Source: an uncultured Clostridium sp.
GTDB taxonomy: Bacteria; Bacillota; Clostridia; TANB77; CAG-508
Direction: 5' to 3'
Length of the DNA stretch: 33,219 nucleotides
Assembly (NCBI GenBank): GCA_900553685.1
Contig: USEI01000016.1
Span: 1 to 33,219, forward strand
In this document: one piece after another, positions 22,179 through 31,149 of the stretch
Layout: every line of letters starts with the position of its first letter
How positions within the stretch are numbered: position 1 is the stretch's first letter
Made by a program: the position numbers and the translations under genes
Notes under the pieces: model-generated
The model's database searches: none
Seen by the model: the letters and a program-made list of their open reading frames with translations, nothing else
Told to the model about the DNA's origin: nothing

Positions 22179-24080
22179 ATGAAATTACTTATAGCAGAAA
22201 AACCATCTGTAGCAATGGAATTTGCTAAAGCTTTAAAAGTAAATACAACTAGAAAAAATGGGTATTTGGAAGGAAATGAATGGATTATAACTTGGTGTGT
22301 TGGACACTTAGTTACAATGTCATATCCTGAAAAATATGATGAAAATCTTAAATATTGGAATTTAAATACTTTACCTTTTATTCCAGAAGAATTTAAATAT
22401 GAAGTAATACCGGCAGTTCAAAATCAATTTAATATTGTAAAAGGACTCCTTACAAGAGAAGATGTAACAGAAATTTATATTGCTACTGACTCTGGAAGAG
22501 AAGGAGAATATATATATAGATTAGTAGATAAAATGGCAGAAGTAAAAGAAGATAAAATAAGGAAAAGAGTATGGATAGACTCTCAAACAGAAGAAGAAAT
22601 TCAAAAAGGAATAAAAGAAGCTAAAGATTGGAAGGAATATAATAGTTTATCAGATTCTGCATATTTAAGAGCTAAAGAAGATTATTTAATTGGAATAAAT
22701 TTTTCTAGATTATTATCAATAATTTTTGGAAAAAGAATTGCTAAAGACATTAATGAAGAAAAAGTTTCAATTTCAATAGGTAGAGTTATGACTTGTGTTT
22801 TAGGGATGGTTGTTTCAAGAGAAAGGGAAATTAAAAATTTTGTTAAAACTAAATATTATAAAATAATAGGAAATTTTGGTGATGAAGAATCAAATTTTAA
22901 AGCAGAATGGAAAGTAGGAGAAAAATCAAAATTATATAATAGCCCATTTTTATATAATGAAAGTGGATTTAAGTCAGAAGAACATGCTAAAAAATTTATT
23001 ATTAGTTTAAAAGATAAAAAGGCAATTGTATCTGAAATAAAAAAATCTAAACAAAAGGAAAATGCACCATTACTTTTTAATTTAGCAGAAATTCAAAATG
23101 AATGTACTAAAACATTTAAAATTAAACCAGATGAAACACTTGAAATAATACAAGAATTGTATGAAAAAAAATTAGTTACATATCCAAGAACAGATGCAAG
23201 AGTTCTATCTACTGCAATAGCTAAAGAGATTGGAAAAAATCTAAATGGTTTATATAAAAATTTTACAGATGAAGAAATAAGCTCTTATATAAAAAAAATG
23301 GTAGAAGAAAAGTATAGTACGAATTTAATTAAGACTAAATATGTAAATGATAGTAAAATAACAGATCACTATGCGATAATTCCAACAGGTCAGGGATTTG
23401 AAAATTATGATAAATTATCTGAACTAAAAAAGAATGTATATAAGCTAATAGTAAAAAGATTTATAGCTATTTTTTATCCTCCAGCAGAATACAATAAAGT
23501 TAACTTAACAATAGATGTAGAGGGAGAAGAGTTTAATACAAGTGGCAGAGTGTGTGTAAATAAAGGTTTTTTAGAGGTTTTAAAAAGCAGAGTAAAAAAT
23601 GATGAAGAAAATGAAAATTTAAAAATATTGTCTAAATTAAAAAAAATGCAAGAAATAAAAGTTTTAAATTATGAAACAAAAGATTCAGAAACATCACCTC
23701 CTTCTAGATATAATTCTGGAGGAATGGTACTTGCTATGGAAAATGCAGGAAAATTAATAGAAGATGAAGAATTAAGAGAACAAATAAAAGGGGCAGGAAT
23801 AGGTACTTCAGCAACAAGAGGAGAAATTATAAAAAAGTTAGAAAGAATAAAATACATTGAAATAAATTCAAAAACACAAATAATTACTCCAACAGCAAAA
23901 GGAGAAGCAATATATGATATAGTAAATAAATCAATACCAGATATGCTTAATCCAAATCTGACTGCAAGTTGGGAAAAAGGTTTAGATATGGTGGCTAAAA
24001 AAGAAATTGCACCAGAAATTTTTATGGAGAAATTAAAAAAATATATAAATTCAAAGATAAACAAATTAGTAATTAAGTAA
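22179..24080 (+). CDS. topB: DNA topoisomerase III
   Basis: This type IA topoisomerase decatenates and resolves single-stranded or recombination intermediates. The 633-aa protein has an N-terminal Toprim domain (LIAEKPSVAMEFA; ATDSGREGEYIYR). The catalytic tyrosine is Y335 in LVTYPRTDARVL. The late conserved block reads PPSRYNSGG ... GIGTSATRGEIIKKL. It ends without C-terminal zinc fingers, which is common for Firmicute TopB. The window also has a strong promoter and terminator isolating it from the cohesin gene. The murA gene follows after 63 bases and may be read from the same transcript, since no terminator was seen. Confidence 0.95.
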   Translation: MKLLIAEKPSVAMEFAKALKVNTTRKNGYLEGNEWIITWCVGHLVTMSYPEKYDENLKYWNLNTLPFIPEEFKYEVIPAVQNQFNIVKGLLTREDVTEIYIATDSGREGEYIYRLVDKMAEVKEDKIRKRVWIDSQTEEEIQKGIKEAKDWKEYNSLSDSAYLRAKEDYLIGINFSRLLSIIFGKRIAKDINEEKVSISIGRVMTCVLGMVVSREREIKNFVKTKYYKIIGNFGDEESNFKAEWKVGEKSKLYNSPFLYNESGFKSEEHAKKFIISLKDKKAIVSEIKKSKQKENAPLLFNLAEIQNECTKTFKIKPDETLEIIQELYEKKLVTYPRTDARVLSTAIAKEIGKNLNGLYKNFTDEEISSYIKKMVEEKYSTNLIKTKYVNDSKITDHYAIIPTGQGFENYDKLSELKKNVYKLIVKRFIAIFYPPAEYNKVNLTIDVEGEEFNTSGRVCVNKGFLEVLKSRVKNDEENENLKILSKLKKMQEIKVLNYETKDSETSPPSRYNSGGMVLAMENAGKLIEDEELREQIKGAGIGTSATRGEIIKKLERIKYIEINSKTQIITPTAKGEAIYDIVNKSIPDMLNPNLTASWEKGLDMVAKKEIAPEIFMEKLKKYINSKINKLVIK

Positions 24081-24099
24081 TAGAACTATTTATGTAAAA

Positions 24100-24133
24100 T
24101 TCTCATAATATGTAACAGAAAATATTATGAGGA
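24100..24133 (+). promoter_or_regulatory. Hairpin covering the murA ribosome binding site
   Basis: CTCATAATAT (24102-24111) pairs perfectly with ATATTATGAG (24122-24131). Two further pairs, one a G-U wobble, extend the stem to 24100/24133. The right arm covers the first half of AGGAGG (24130-24135). No T-tract follows, so it is not an obvious terminator, and translational control of murA is possible. Confidence 0.4.
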
Positions 24134-24143
24134 GGATTGTAAT

Positions 24144-25397
24144 ATGTATAGTTACATAATAAAAGGTGGAAAAAAGCTACATGGTGAAGTGGCTATTTCA
24201 GGATCTAAAAATTCAAGTTTACCTATTTTAGCAGCTACTATAATAAGTGGAAAAACAACTAAATTATACAATTTGCCAGATATTGAAGATGTAAAAACAA
24301 CTTTAAAAATTTTAGAAGAATTAGGATGTAAAGTAAAAAAAGATAAAAATAAAGTAATTATTAATTCAAAAGAGATTGATAATACTATAATTCCAGATGA
24401 ATTAATGAGAAAATTAAGATCATCTGTTATTATAGCAGGAGCTTTAATAGCTAGATTTAAAAAAGCTCAATTTTCATACCCAGGAGGTTGTGACATTGGC
24501 TCTAGACCAATAGATTTACATTTAGAAAATTTTAAGAAAATTGGAATAAAAATAAATGAAAATTGTAGATATATAGAGTGTAAATGTGATAAAATAGAAT
24601 CGAAAAATATAGAATTAGATTTTCCAAGTGTAGGTACTACTGAAAATTTAATCTTGGCAGCAATAATAGGTGATCATGAAATAACGATAAATAATGCTGC
24701 AAGAGAACCAGAAATTATTGATTTATCTAATTTTTTAAATAGAATGGGAGCAAAAGTATATGGTGCTGGATCAAATATTATAAGAGTAAAAGGTGTAAAA
24801 AATTTAAAAGATATTTCTTATAAAGTTATGCCAGATAGAATAGAGGCTGGGACTTTTTTAATTGCAGGAGCTATTACTAGTGGTTCTATTAAATTAAAAA
24901 ATGTAATACCAGAGCATATAAGGCCAGTTATAAATAAATTAAATGAATGTGGCTGTGAAATTATATCAGATAAAAATTCTGTTTATTTAAATTCAAGTGG
25001 TAGATTAAAAGCTGTTAATATAAAAACAATGCCATACCCAGGCTTTCCAACAGATCTCCAACCACAATTTTCTACAATGCTTACAATATGTAAGGGAACT
25101 TCTATTATAACAGAAAATATCTTTGAAAATAGATTTAAATTTATGCAAGAGATAAAAAGAATGGGAGCAAAAGTAACGATAGAAGGTAAAACAATGATTA
25201 TAAAAGGAGTAAGAAAATTACACCCAGCAAGTGTAGAAAGTACAGATTTAAGAGGAGGAGCCTCTTTAGTACTGGCTGCCTTAGCAACAAAAGGAGTTAC
25301 GAAAGTAAGTAAGCTAGAATATTTGCTAAGAGGATATGATAATTTTGATAAAAAATTAAATTCGCTTGGTGCTAATATTATAAGAGAAGAATTATAA
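24144..25397 (+). CDS. murA: UDP-N-acetylglucosamine 1-carboxyvinyltransferase
   Basis: MurA transfers enolpyruvate from PEP to UDP-GlcNAc, the first committed step of peptidoglycan synthesis. The 417-aa protein begins YIIKGGKKLHGEVAISGSKNSSLPILAA. The PEP-binding, fosfomycin-reactive cysteine is C116 in PGGCDIGSRPIDLH. Its presence suggests fosfomycin sensitivity at the enzyme level. Other family blocks are PSVGTTENLILAA, MPDRIEAGTFLIAGA, YPGFPTDLQPQF and the C-terminal STDLRGGASLVLAALA. It heads the envelope and division cluster, with ftsQ 36 bases downstream. Strong AGGAGG lies at -8, partly buried in a predicted hairpin. Confidence 0.96.
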   Translation: MYSYIIKGGKKLHGEVAISGSKNSSLPILAATIISGKTTKLYNLPDIEDVKTTLKILEELGCKVKKDKNKVIINSKEIDNTIIPDELMRKLRSSVIIAGALIARFKKAQFSYPGGCDIGSRPIDLHLENFKKIGIKINENCRYIECKCDKIESKNIELDFPSVGTTENLILAAIIGDHEITINNAAREPEIIDLSNFLNRMGAKVYGAGSNIIRVKGVKNLKDISYKVMPDRIEAGTFLIAGAITSGSIKLKNVIPEHIRPVINKLNECGCEIISDKNSVYLNSSGRLKAVNIKTMPYPGFPTDLQPQFSTMLTICKGTSIITENIFENRFKFMQEIKRMGAKVTIEGKTMIIKGVRKLHPASVESTDLRGGASLVLAALATKGVTKVSKLEYLLRGYDNFDKKLNSLGANIIREEL

Positions 25398-25422
25398 AAC
25401 AGCTTTTAAAAGAAGTTAAAGT

Positions 25423-25428
25423 AGGTGA
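25423..25428 (+). promoter_or_regulatory. Ribosome binding site deciding the ftsQ start
   Basis: AGGTGA includes the upstream GTG (25425) and lies 5 bases before TTG 25434. TTG is therefore the likely start. Confidence 0.6.
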
Positions 25429-25433
25429 TAGTT

Positions 25434-26306
25434 TTGGAAGATGATGAGATTATTATTAATGTTCATAAAAAAGAAAACATTCCTAATAAGAAAAAAACAA
25501 AAAATAAAAAAAAGAAAAAAAAATTAAATAAATCATTAGAAAATAAAAAGCAACTTAATAAGAATAAAGTTAAAAATAGCAAATTTGGATTTGTAAAAAT
25601 TATTCTTATTTTCATAATTATTATTGTTTTAACTGTTATTATTTGTAGTTCTAGCTTATTTAATATAAATACAGTTACTGTAACAGGAAATGAAAAACTT
25701 TCAGAAAATAAAATTATAAGTATTTCAGGACTTCAACTCCATTCTAATATTTTTAAATTTAATAAATCTAAAATAATTAATAATATAAAAGAAAATGCAT
25801 ATGTAGAAGATGTAAACTTAAAAAGAAAGTTACCTAATAAAGTAGAAATTAACATAAAGGAAAGAATTGTAACATATATGCTTCAATTTGCTGATAGTTA
25901 TGTTTATATAAATAATCAAGGATATATGTTAGAAATTTCAAATGAAAAGTTAGAAGTTCCAGTTTTAGTAGGATTTACAACAGATTTAAGCAATATAACA
26001 GCAGGCAACAGATTAAATAAAGAAGATTTGGAAAAAATGAATATAGTTATAAAAATATATGAAATTGCAAAAATAAATAACTTAGCAAATTTAATAACTA
26101 AGATTGATATTTCAAATGAAAAAAATTATACTATAATTTTAGAAAGTGAGGGAAAAACAGTATATTTAGGAGATGGTTCTGATTTAAATGCAAGAATGAT
26201 TCATTTAATAACAATTTTAGAAAAAACTAAGGGAAAAAAGGGAGAAATATTTTTAAATGTAGATTTAAATACACAAAAAACGTATTTTAGAGAAAGTGTA
26301 AATTAG
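25434..26306 (+). CDS. ftsQ: Cell division protein FtsQ/DivIB
   Basis: This bitopic membrane protein forms the FtsQ-FtsL-FtsB (DivIB-FtsL-DivIC) subcomplex that regulates septal wall synthesis. From TTG 25434 it is 290 aa. A very lysine/asparagine-rich cytoplasmic tail (about 10-50) precedes one hydrophobic helix (about 52-77, FVKIILIFIIIIVLTVIIC). The POTRA domain is about 78-150: NTVTVTGNEKLSENKI, then AYVEDVNLKRKLPNKVEINIKER. The downstream beta domain ends before residue 290. The MurA-FtsQ-DUF881 order is conserved in Clostridia. Confidence 0.9.
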   Translation: MEDDEIIINVHKKENIPNKKKTKNKKKKKKLNKSLENKKQLNKNKVKNSKFGFVKIILIFIIIIVLTVIICSSSLFNINTVTVTGNEKLSENKIISISGLQLHSNIFKFNKSKIINNIKENAYVEDVNLKRKLPNKVEINIKERIVTYMLQFADSYVYINNQGYMLEISNEKLEVPVLVGFTTDLSNITAGNRLNKEDLEKMNIVIKIYEIAKINNLANLITKIDISNEKNYTIILESEGKTVYLGDGSDLNARMIHLITILEKTKGKKGEIFLNVDLNTQKTYFRESVN

Positions 26307-26333
26307 TAAAGATATAAAAGAAGGGAGCTAAAT

Positions 26334-27068
26334 ATGAAAAAGACAAATAAACTAACAATATCAATACTATTAGGTGTAATGTGCATTTTTCTTTCTGCTG
26401 GAATATTTGTGCAAATAAAAACTGTGAATGAAAGTACTCAGACAGTTGGAAGAACGCAGATGGAAAATGGACTTAGAGATAGTGCATTGAGATGGAAAGA
26501 AAAATATGAAAATGCTTATGCAAAATTAGAAAAAAAGGAAAAAGAACTAGAAACGGCTAGAAAAAATGTTGCAAATTTAGATGGTTCTTCTAGTTCTTTG
26601 AATGATAAACTTTTAAAATATAATACATTATTAGGATATACAGACGTTATAGGTCAAGGAATTATAATAACATTGGATGATGGTGATGCAGCAGGACTAA
26701 AAGGTTTAGGTGCTAGTAGTTATATAGTTCATGATGGAGATATTAGAGAAATAATAAATGAATTAAAAAATGCAGGAGCAGAAGCAATTTCAGTTAATGG
26801 ACAAAGAATTACAGCAAGAACAGCTGTCTCATGTATAGGAAATGTAGTAAAAATTAATGATCAAAAAGTTGGAGCACCATTTGTAATTAAAGCAATTGGT
26901 CCTACAACTATGTTATATGGAGCAATGACAAGAGCAGGTGGATATGCAGAAATACTTGAAATTGATTACGGAGTTAAAGTGAAGATAGAAAGAGTTGAAA
27001 AAGAAATAATAGAAATTCCAAAATATGAAGGTGTATATGAACAAAACTATGCATCAAATGTTGAATAG
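26334..27068 (+). CDS. DUF881 protein (YlxW/YlxX type), copy 1
   Basis: The 244-aa protein has one N-terminal membrane helix (about 7-27), a coiled coil (about 50-90) and an extracytoplasmic DUF881 domain (about 100-230). The domain carries the family motifs GQGIIITLDDGD, SSYIVHDGDIREIINELKNAGAEAISVNGQR and GAPFVIKAIG. Family members lie between divIB and sbp/ftsZ in many Firmicutes and are thought to act in division or sporulation, but the molecular role is not defined. AAGGGAG precedes the ATG. It is followed by a paralogue 12 bases later. Confidence 0.9.
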   Translation: MKKTNKLTISILLGVMCIFLSAGIFVQIKTVNESTQTVGRTQMENGLRDSALRWKEKYENAYAKLEKKEKELETARKNVANLDGSSSSLNDKLLKYNTLLGYTDVIGQGIIITLDDGDAAGLKGLGASSYIVHDGDIREIINELKNAGAEAISVNGQRITARTAVSCIGNVVKINDQKVGAPFVIKAIGPTTMLYGAMTRAGGYAEILEIDYGVKVKIERVEKEIIEIPKYEGVYEQNYASNVE

Positions 27069-27080
27069 AGGTGATGAATA

Positions 27081-27779
27081 TTGAAAGGAAAAATTACTTT
27101 AGCAATATCTATAGGATGTGTTGCTTTTATATTAACAATGATAATTTTTACGCAATTTAAAACAGTAGAAGAAACAGATATAACAGCAATTGAAACTATG
27201 AGAGAAACAGAACTAAGGGAAGAAATTGCAAGTTGGAAAACTAAATATGATGAAGTTGATGCTAAATTAAAAGAAACAGAAAATATAATTTCAGAATATA
27301 ATCAAGAATTAAATAATAGTGAAAATAGCTCTAAAATATTAGAAGAAGAAGTAAAAGAAGCAGAAAAAAAATTAGGTTATACTGATGTAAAAGGTGAAGG
27401 AATAATAGTAACAATTTCTGATGGTGAAAAAAATATAGAATATTATGATATATTAGATTTAATAAACGAATTAAACGCGGCAGGAGCAGAAGCAATTTCA
27501 GTTAATGATGAGAGGATCGTTTCAACAACAGATATAAAACAAGTAGAATTGAGAATTATATTGGTAAATACAAGGAAAATATCTGGACCATATACAATAA
27601 AGGCTATTGGTGATAAAAAAGCCATGGAAGCTGCTTTAGTTATAAAAGGTGGATATGTAGATAGATTAAAGATTGTAGATGGAAAAGGAATAGAGATTAA
27701 ACAAGAAGATAATATAGTAGTCCCTGCCTACACGAAAGATCAAAAAGTAGAGTATATGAAAGAAAATAAGGAGGAATAA
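27081..27779 (+). CDS. DUF881 protein (YlxW/YlxX type), copy 2
   Basis: The 232-aa paralogue of the preceding gene has the same layout: N-terminal membrane helix (about 5-25), acidic coiled coil (about 40-100) and DUF881 domain with GEGIIVTISDG, ILDLINELNAAGAEAISVNDER and SGPYTIKAIGD. Its domain lacks the SSYIVHDG-type loop seen in copy 1, giving a shorter insert. It starts at TTG with GAGGTGA upstream. The stop is immediately followed by the sbp start, so translation is probably coupled. Confidence 0.9.
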   Translation: MKGKITLAISIGCVAFILTMIIFTQFKTVEETDITAIETMRETELREEIASWKTKYDEVDAKLKETENIISEYNQELNNSENSSKILEEEVKEAEKKLGYTDVKGEGIIVTISDGEKNIEYYDILDLINELNAAGAEAISVNDERIVSTTDIKQVELRIILVNTRKISGPYTIKAIGDKKAMEAALVIKGGYVDRLKIVDGKGIEIKQEDNIVVPAYTKDQKVEYMKENKEE

Positions 27780-27780
27780 T

Positions 27781-28191
27781 ATGATTTATATTGCTATAGT
27801 TATAGGATGTATAATAGGAGCACTGATAGGAGCAAATGCACCAGTAATTTCTTATACATATTCAAGTTATTTATCAATAGCTATTGTAGCTGCGCTTGAT
27901 ACTGTATTTGGTGGAATAGCTTCTGTTGTAAAAGGAAATTTTGATTTAAAAATATTTTTATCTGGATTTTTTGGTAATTCAATTTTATCAATTGTTTTAA
28001 CTTATTTAGGAAATAGATTAAATGTAGATATATATCTTGCTGCAATTGTTGTTTTTGTTGGAAGAATGTTTACAAATTTAGCTATAATAAGAAGATACTA
28101 TATAGATAAATGGGTTAAAAAATTTGAAGAAAAAAAGAAAAAAGTAGATATTGAAATAAAAGATAATGAAAATGTTTCAATAACAGAATAG
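27781..28191 (+). CDS. sbp: Small basic protein Sbp (DUF1290)
   Basis: The 136-aa membrane protein has about four hydrophobic segments, followed by a basic, charged C-terminal tail (RRYYIDKWVKKFEEKKKK) in the cytoplasm. GCIIGALIGANAPV, ALDTVFGGIAS and the FLSGFFGNSILS block are typical of DUF1290. In B. subtilis sbp also precedes ftsA-ftsZ. Its function is unclear. AAGGAGG lies within the end of the preceding gene. A terminator-like structure ends the murA-to-sbp run. Confidence 0.9.
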   Translation: MIYIAIVIGCIIGALIGANAPVISYTYSSYLSIAIVAALDTVFGGIASVVKGNFDLKIFLSGFFGNSILSIVLTYLGNRLNVDIYLAAIVVFVGRMFTNLAIIRRYYIDKWVKKFEEKKKKVDIEIKDNENVSITE

Positions 28192-28202
28192 AAAAAATTT
28201 AT

Positions 28203-28265
28203 AAAAGTGCATAATTCAAATTTAGTAATATAAAATATTATTAGATTAAGTTATGTACTTTTTTT
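28203..28265 (+). terminator. Long hairpin with T-tract after sbp
   Basis: AAAAGTGCATAA (28203-28214) pairs with TTATGTACTTTT (28251-28262), with one G-U wobble. The inner part can also pair (AGTAATA / TATTATT). The structure runs into T residues, so it is a likely terminator. Confidence 0.6.
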
Positions 28266-28353
28266 GTTAAAAAAAGTCGAAAATTGTCTTGAATTAATTA
28301 AAAAAATGATATATAGTAAATCTTGTATTGTAAATTTTCAAGAATAACAAAAA

Positions 28354-28371
28354 TATTACATTTTAATTACA
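28354..28371 (+). promoter_or_regulatory. TTACA direct repeat upstream of ftsA
   Basis: TTACA at 28356 and again at 28367 gives an 11-base period, about 20 bases before the -35. Similar sites lie upstream of the dockerin protease and the cohesin gene. Confidence 0.25.
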
Positions 28372-28389
28372 AAAATATGTCATTTATAC

Positions 28390-28418
28390 TTGACTTTTTA
28401 TCTAAAATGTAATATTCT
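28390..28418 (+). promoter_or_regulatory. ftsA promoter
   Basis: TTGACT (28390-28395) and TATTCT (28413-28418) are 17 bases apart. The region upstream (28275-28281, AGTCGAA) is one mismatch from a Spo0A box, which is suggestive only. Confidence 0.55.
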
Positions 28419-28456
28419 TATCGCATAGGATTTTTGAAGATGAAAAATAATTAAAT

Positions 28457-28463
28457 GGAGGAG
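28457..28463 (+). promoter_or_regulatory. Ribosome binding site deciding the ftsA start
   Basis: GGAGGAG overlaps the first possible ATG (28455) and lies 6 bases before TTG 28470, making the TTG the real start. Confidence 0.8.
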
Positions 28464-28469
28464 TTAACT

Positions 28470-29702
28470 TTGGCAATAGGGGATATAATTGTTGGTATCG
28501 ATATTGGAACCTCTAAAGTTAGTACATTTGTTGGCGAAGTTAATAATTTCAATCAAATTGAAATTATTTGTAGTACAAGCAGTAAGTGCCAAGCACTTCA
28601 AAAAGGAAAAATTGTTGATGAAGAAGAACTAAGCTCAGCAATTTCTAGAACAATAAGTGAAGTAGAAGATATTTCTAATTTTCAAATAAATTCTGCTTAT
28701 ACTACTATACCAGGAAAATATATAACAATAGTTCAAAACAGTATCGTAAAGGATGCAAAAGATAAGTTTGCTGGAATATCAATTAAAGATGTTGCTTCAG
28801 CAATAATACAAGTAAGAGATATAGAGATCCCAGAAGATAAAGTGTTAATAGATATAGTACCAGATAAATTTATCCTAGAAGATGGAAAAGCTGTAGATGA
28901 TCCGGTAGGAAAATTTAGTAGTAATTTTACTTTAACAGCACAAATAATATTAGCAGAAAAAGAATATATTAAACAGTTAACTTCAGTATTTAAAAAAGCT
29001 GGAATAGAGATAGATGGTGTTGTTCCAACATCTTTAGCTGAAAGAAACTTAGTATTAGATACAAACGAATTATCAGATAATGTAATGATATTAGATATTG
29101 GAGCAGGAAATACAGAAATAGGAATATTTAATGGTTCAACTTTTGTTTATACTAATACAATTTCACTAGGTGGAGATAATATTACAAGTGATATAGCTTA
29201 TGTATTAAATGTCTCTAAAGAAGAAGCAGATAAATTAAAAAGACAATATGGATTAGCATTAAGATCTTTTATAGATAATGATAATAATATAGTTCTTAAT
29301 ACATGTAAAGATATGGATTCAAAAAATATGACAATAAAGAGTTCAGATCTTATTGAAATTATTGAAGCGAGAATTGAAGAAATTTTTACATTAGTAAATA
29401 AAGATATTACAGCACATGGAATAAAGAATAACATAAATAATGTTATTTTAACAGGAGAAGGTATAATTAATATAAACAAAAGCGATATGGCAGGAAAAAT
29501 AATTTTGAATATACCGGTAAAAATATCTACTGGAAGATTAGTAAGTACTGTAAAATCAACATATAGAGTAAGTTATGCTCTAGTTAGATATATAGCAGCT
29601 AGACCATATGCTAAAACAGTTTCAAGTAGTATATCAGTAAAAACAGAACATAATTTATTTAAAACTGTTATAGAAAAAATAAAAGATTTTTTCTATTCAT
29701 AA
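28470..29702 (+). CDS. ftsA: Cell division protein FtsA
   Basis: FtsA is an actin-fold ATPase that tethers FtsZ filaments to the membrane. From TTG 28470 the protein is 410 aa. The phosphate-1 motif is GDIIVGIDIGTSKVSTFVG. The SHS2-type 1C region follows, with YTTIPGKYITIVQN. Phosphate-2 is MILDIGAGNTEIGIF, and the adenosine motif is near VILTGEG. The last 15 residues (LFKTVIEKIKDFFYS) form an amphipathic helix, the expected membrane-targeting sequence. ftsZ follows after 53 bases with its own strong ribosome site, so FtsA and FtsZ are likely co-transcribed. Confidence 0.95.
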   Translation: MAIGDIIVGIDIGTSKVSTFVGEVNNFNQIEIICSTSSKCQALQKGKIVDEEELSSAISRTISEVEDISNFQINSAYTTIPGKYITIVQNSIVKDAKDKFAGISIKDVASAIIQVRDIEIPEDKVLIDIVPDKFILEDGKAVDDPVGKFSSNFTLTAQIILAEKEYIKQLTSVFKKAGIEIDGVVPTSLAERNLVLDTNELSDNVMILDIGAGNTEIGIFNGSTFVYTNTISLGGDNITSDIAYVLNVSKEEADKLKRQYGLALRSFIDNDNNIVLNTCKDMDSKNMTIKSSDLIEIIEARIEEIFTLVNKDITAHGIKNNINNVILTGEGIININKSDMAGKIILNIPVKISTGRLVSTVKSTYRVSYALVRYIAARPYAKTVSSSISVKTEHNLFKTVIEKIKDFFYS

Positions 29703-29755
29703 AATCAAGTTTTTAATTTTTAATATATATATAGTTTAAAAGGAGGAACTACCTT

Positions 29756-30886
29756 ATGATAATGGATGAGAATGAGTTAAACTACATGATGGATGGGACA
29801 GCTACAATAAAAGTTATAGGTGTTGGAGGAGCTGGAAACAACGCAGTAAACAGAATGATAGAAGCAGGAATTAGAAATGTTGAATTCATAGCAGTAAATA
29901 CAGATAGGCAAACATTAAATGAATCAAAAGCAAATTCTAAAATTCAAATAGGAGAAAAGCTAACAAGAGGATTAGGAGCAGGTGCTAATCCAGATATAGG
30001 TTCTCAAGCAGCTGAAGAAAGTAAAGCAGAAATTGCAGAAGTATTAAAAGGTGCTGATATGGTATTTGTAACAGCTGGTATGGGAGGAGGAACTGGAACA
30101 GGAGCAGCTCCAATAGTAGCAGCCACAGCAAAAGAAATGGGAATCTTAACAATAGGTGTTGTAACAAAACCATTTACTTTTGAGGGAAAAAAGAGATTAG
30201 CTCAAGCAGAACGTGGTGTGGCTAGCCTTAAAGGAAAAGTTGATACATTAGTTGTTATTCCAAATGATAAATTATTACAAGTAATAGATAGAAAGACATC
30301 AATGATAGAGGCATTTAGAATGGCTGATGATGTTCTAAGACAAGGTGTACAAGGTATTTCAGATTTAATTTCTGTACCTGGTGTAATTAACTTAGATTTT
30401 GCAGATGTTAGAACAATAATGTTAAACCAAGGTATGGCTCATATGGGAATTGGTTCAGCTAGCGGTGAAAACAGAGCAGAAGATGCTGCAAAACAGGCTA
30501 TTCAAAGTCCATTATTAGAAACATCAATAGAAGGAGCAAGAGGAATAATTATAAATATTACAGGTGGCAGTGATATGGGATTACACGAAGCAAATACTGC
30601 TGCAGAGTTAGTACAAAGAAGTGCAGATCCAGAAGCAAATATCATATTTGGTACAGTTATTGATGATTCTATGGGAGATGAATTACAAATTACAGTTATT
30701 GCTACAGGATTTGAAAAAGAAGATGAAAGAAGAGGAAATTCTCAATATGAAAATACAGTTTCTGATATTTGGAAAAGAAGAAACAATACTAATATGTCAT
30801 CTTCAGTTTCTTCATCTAATGATTCAAATGGAGATTTAGATATTCCTACATTTTTAAGAAAAAATAAAGGATTAGGAAATAAATAA
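29756..30886 (+). CDS. ftsZ: Cell division protein FtsZ
   Basis: FtsZ is the tubulin-like GTPase that forms the division ring. At 376 aa it is full length. The N-terminal [18 protein letters not shown] and the tubulin signature [10 protein letters not shown] are intact. The T7 loop region reads [11 protein letters not shown] flexible Ser/Asn-rich linker (about 330-360) leads to the conserved C-terminal peptide [11 protein letters not shown], which binds FtsA. AAAGGAGG lies 9 bases before ATG 29756. A second in-frame ATG two codons later is possible. An 18-bp terminator separates it from spoIIGA. Confidence 0.98.
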   Translation: MIMDENELNYMMDGTATIKVIGVGGAGNNAVNRMIEAGIRNVEFIAVNTDRQTLNESKANSKIQIGEKLTRGLGAGANPDIGSQAAEESKAEIAEVLKGADMVFVTAGMGGGTGTGAAPIVAATAKEMGILTIGVVTKPFTFEGKKRLAQAERGVASLKGKVDTLVVIPNDKLLQVIDRKTSMIEAFRMADDVLRQGVQGISDLISVPGVINLDFADVRTIMLNQGMAHMGIGSASGENRAEDAAKQAIQSPLLETSIEGARGIIINITGGSDMGLHEANTAAELVQRSADPEANIIFGTVIDDSMGDELQITVIATGFEKEDERRGNSQYENTVSDIWKRRNNTNMSSSVSSSNDSNGDLDIPTFLRKNKGLGNK

Positions 30887-30920
30887 TAAATTATAAAATA
30901 TAAAAAAGAATAACAAGAAT

Positions 30921-30962
30921 AAAAAAAGAAATAATCTATTTTTGTAGATTATTTCTTTTTTT
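30921..30962 (+). terminator. Rho-independent terminator after ftsZ
   Basis: An 18-bp perfect stem (30921-30938 / 30945-30962) with a 6-base loop ends in seven T residues. Confidence 0.92.
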
Positions 30963-31011
30963 CTACCCTAGGAAATGACAAGATTTTTGGTTGAAAAGTA
31001 ATAAAATAATT

Positions 31012-31039
31012 TTGTTAAGAAAAATAGTATAAATATAAA
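31012..31039 (+). promoter_or_regulatory. Putative spoIIGA promoter
   Basis: TTGTTA (31012-31017) and TATAAA (31034-31039) have a 16-base spacer. The B. subtilis spoIIG promoter has unusual spacing and Spo0A boxes; no convincing box was seen here. Confidence 0.3.
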
Positions 31040-31149
31040 ATAAAAGTTTATATAATTGCTGATAATTTAAAGAAATTTGAGAATAAAATTAAGAAATAAA
31101 AATAAATATTAATAAAAATATAAGAAAGGGAGTAATAGAAAAGAAAACA

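Noticed and set aside
28275..28281. Spo0A box upstream of ftsA.
   Set aside because: AGTCGAA is one mismatch from TGTCGAA and stands alone. It is too weak to list as a feature.
28455..28469. ATG 28455 as the ftsA start.
   Set aside because: The only ribosome site (28457-28463) overlaps it. TTG 28470 is correctly spaced and gives the usual FtsA N-terminus.
30621..30839. A 72-aa ORF inside ftsZ in another frame.
   Set aside because: Shadow of ftsZ: repetitive Leu/Gln/Lys translation and no ribosome site.
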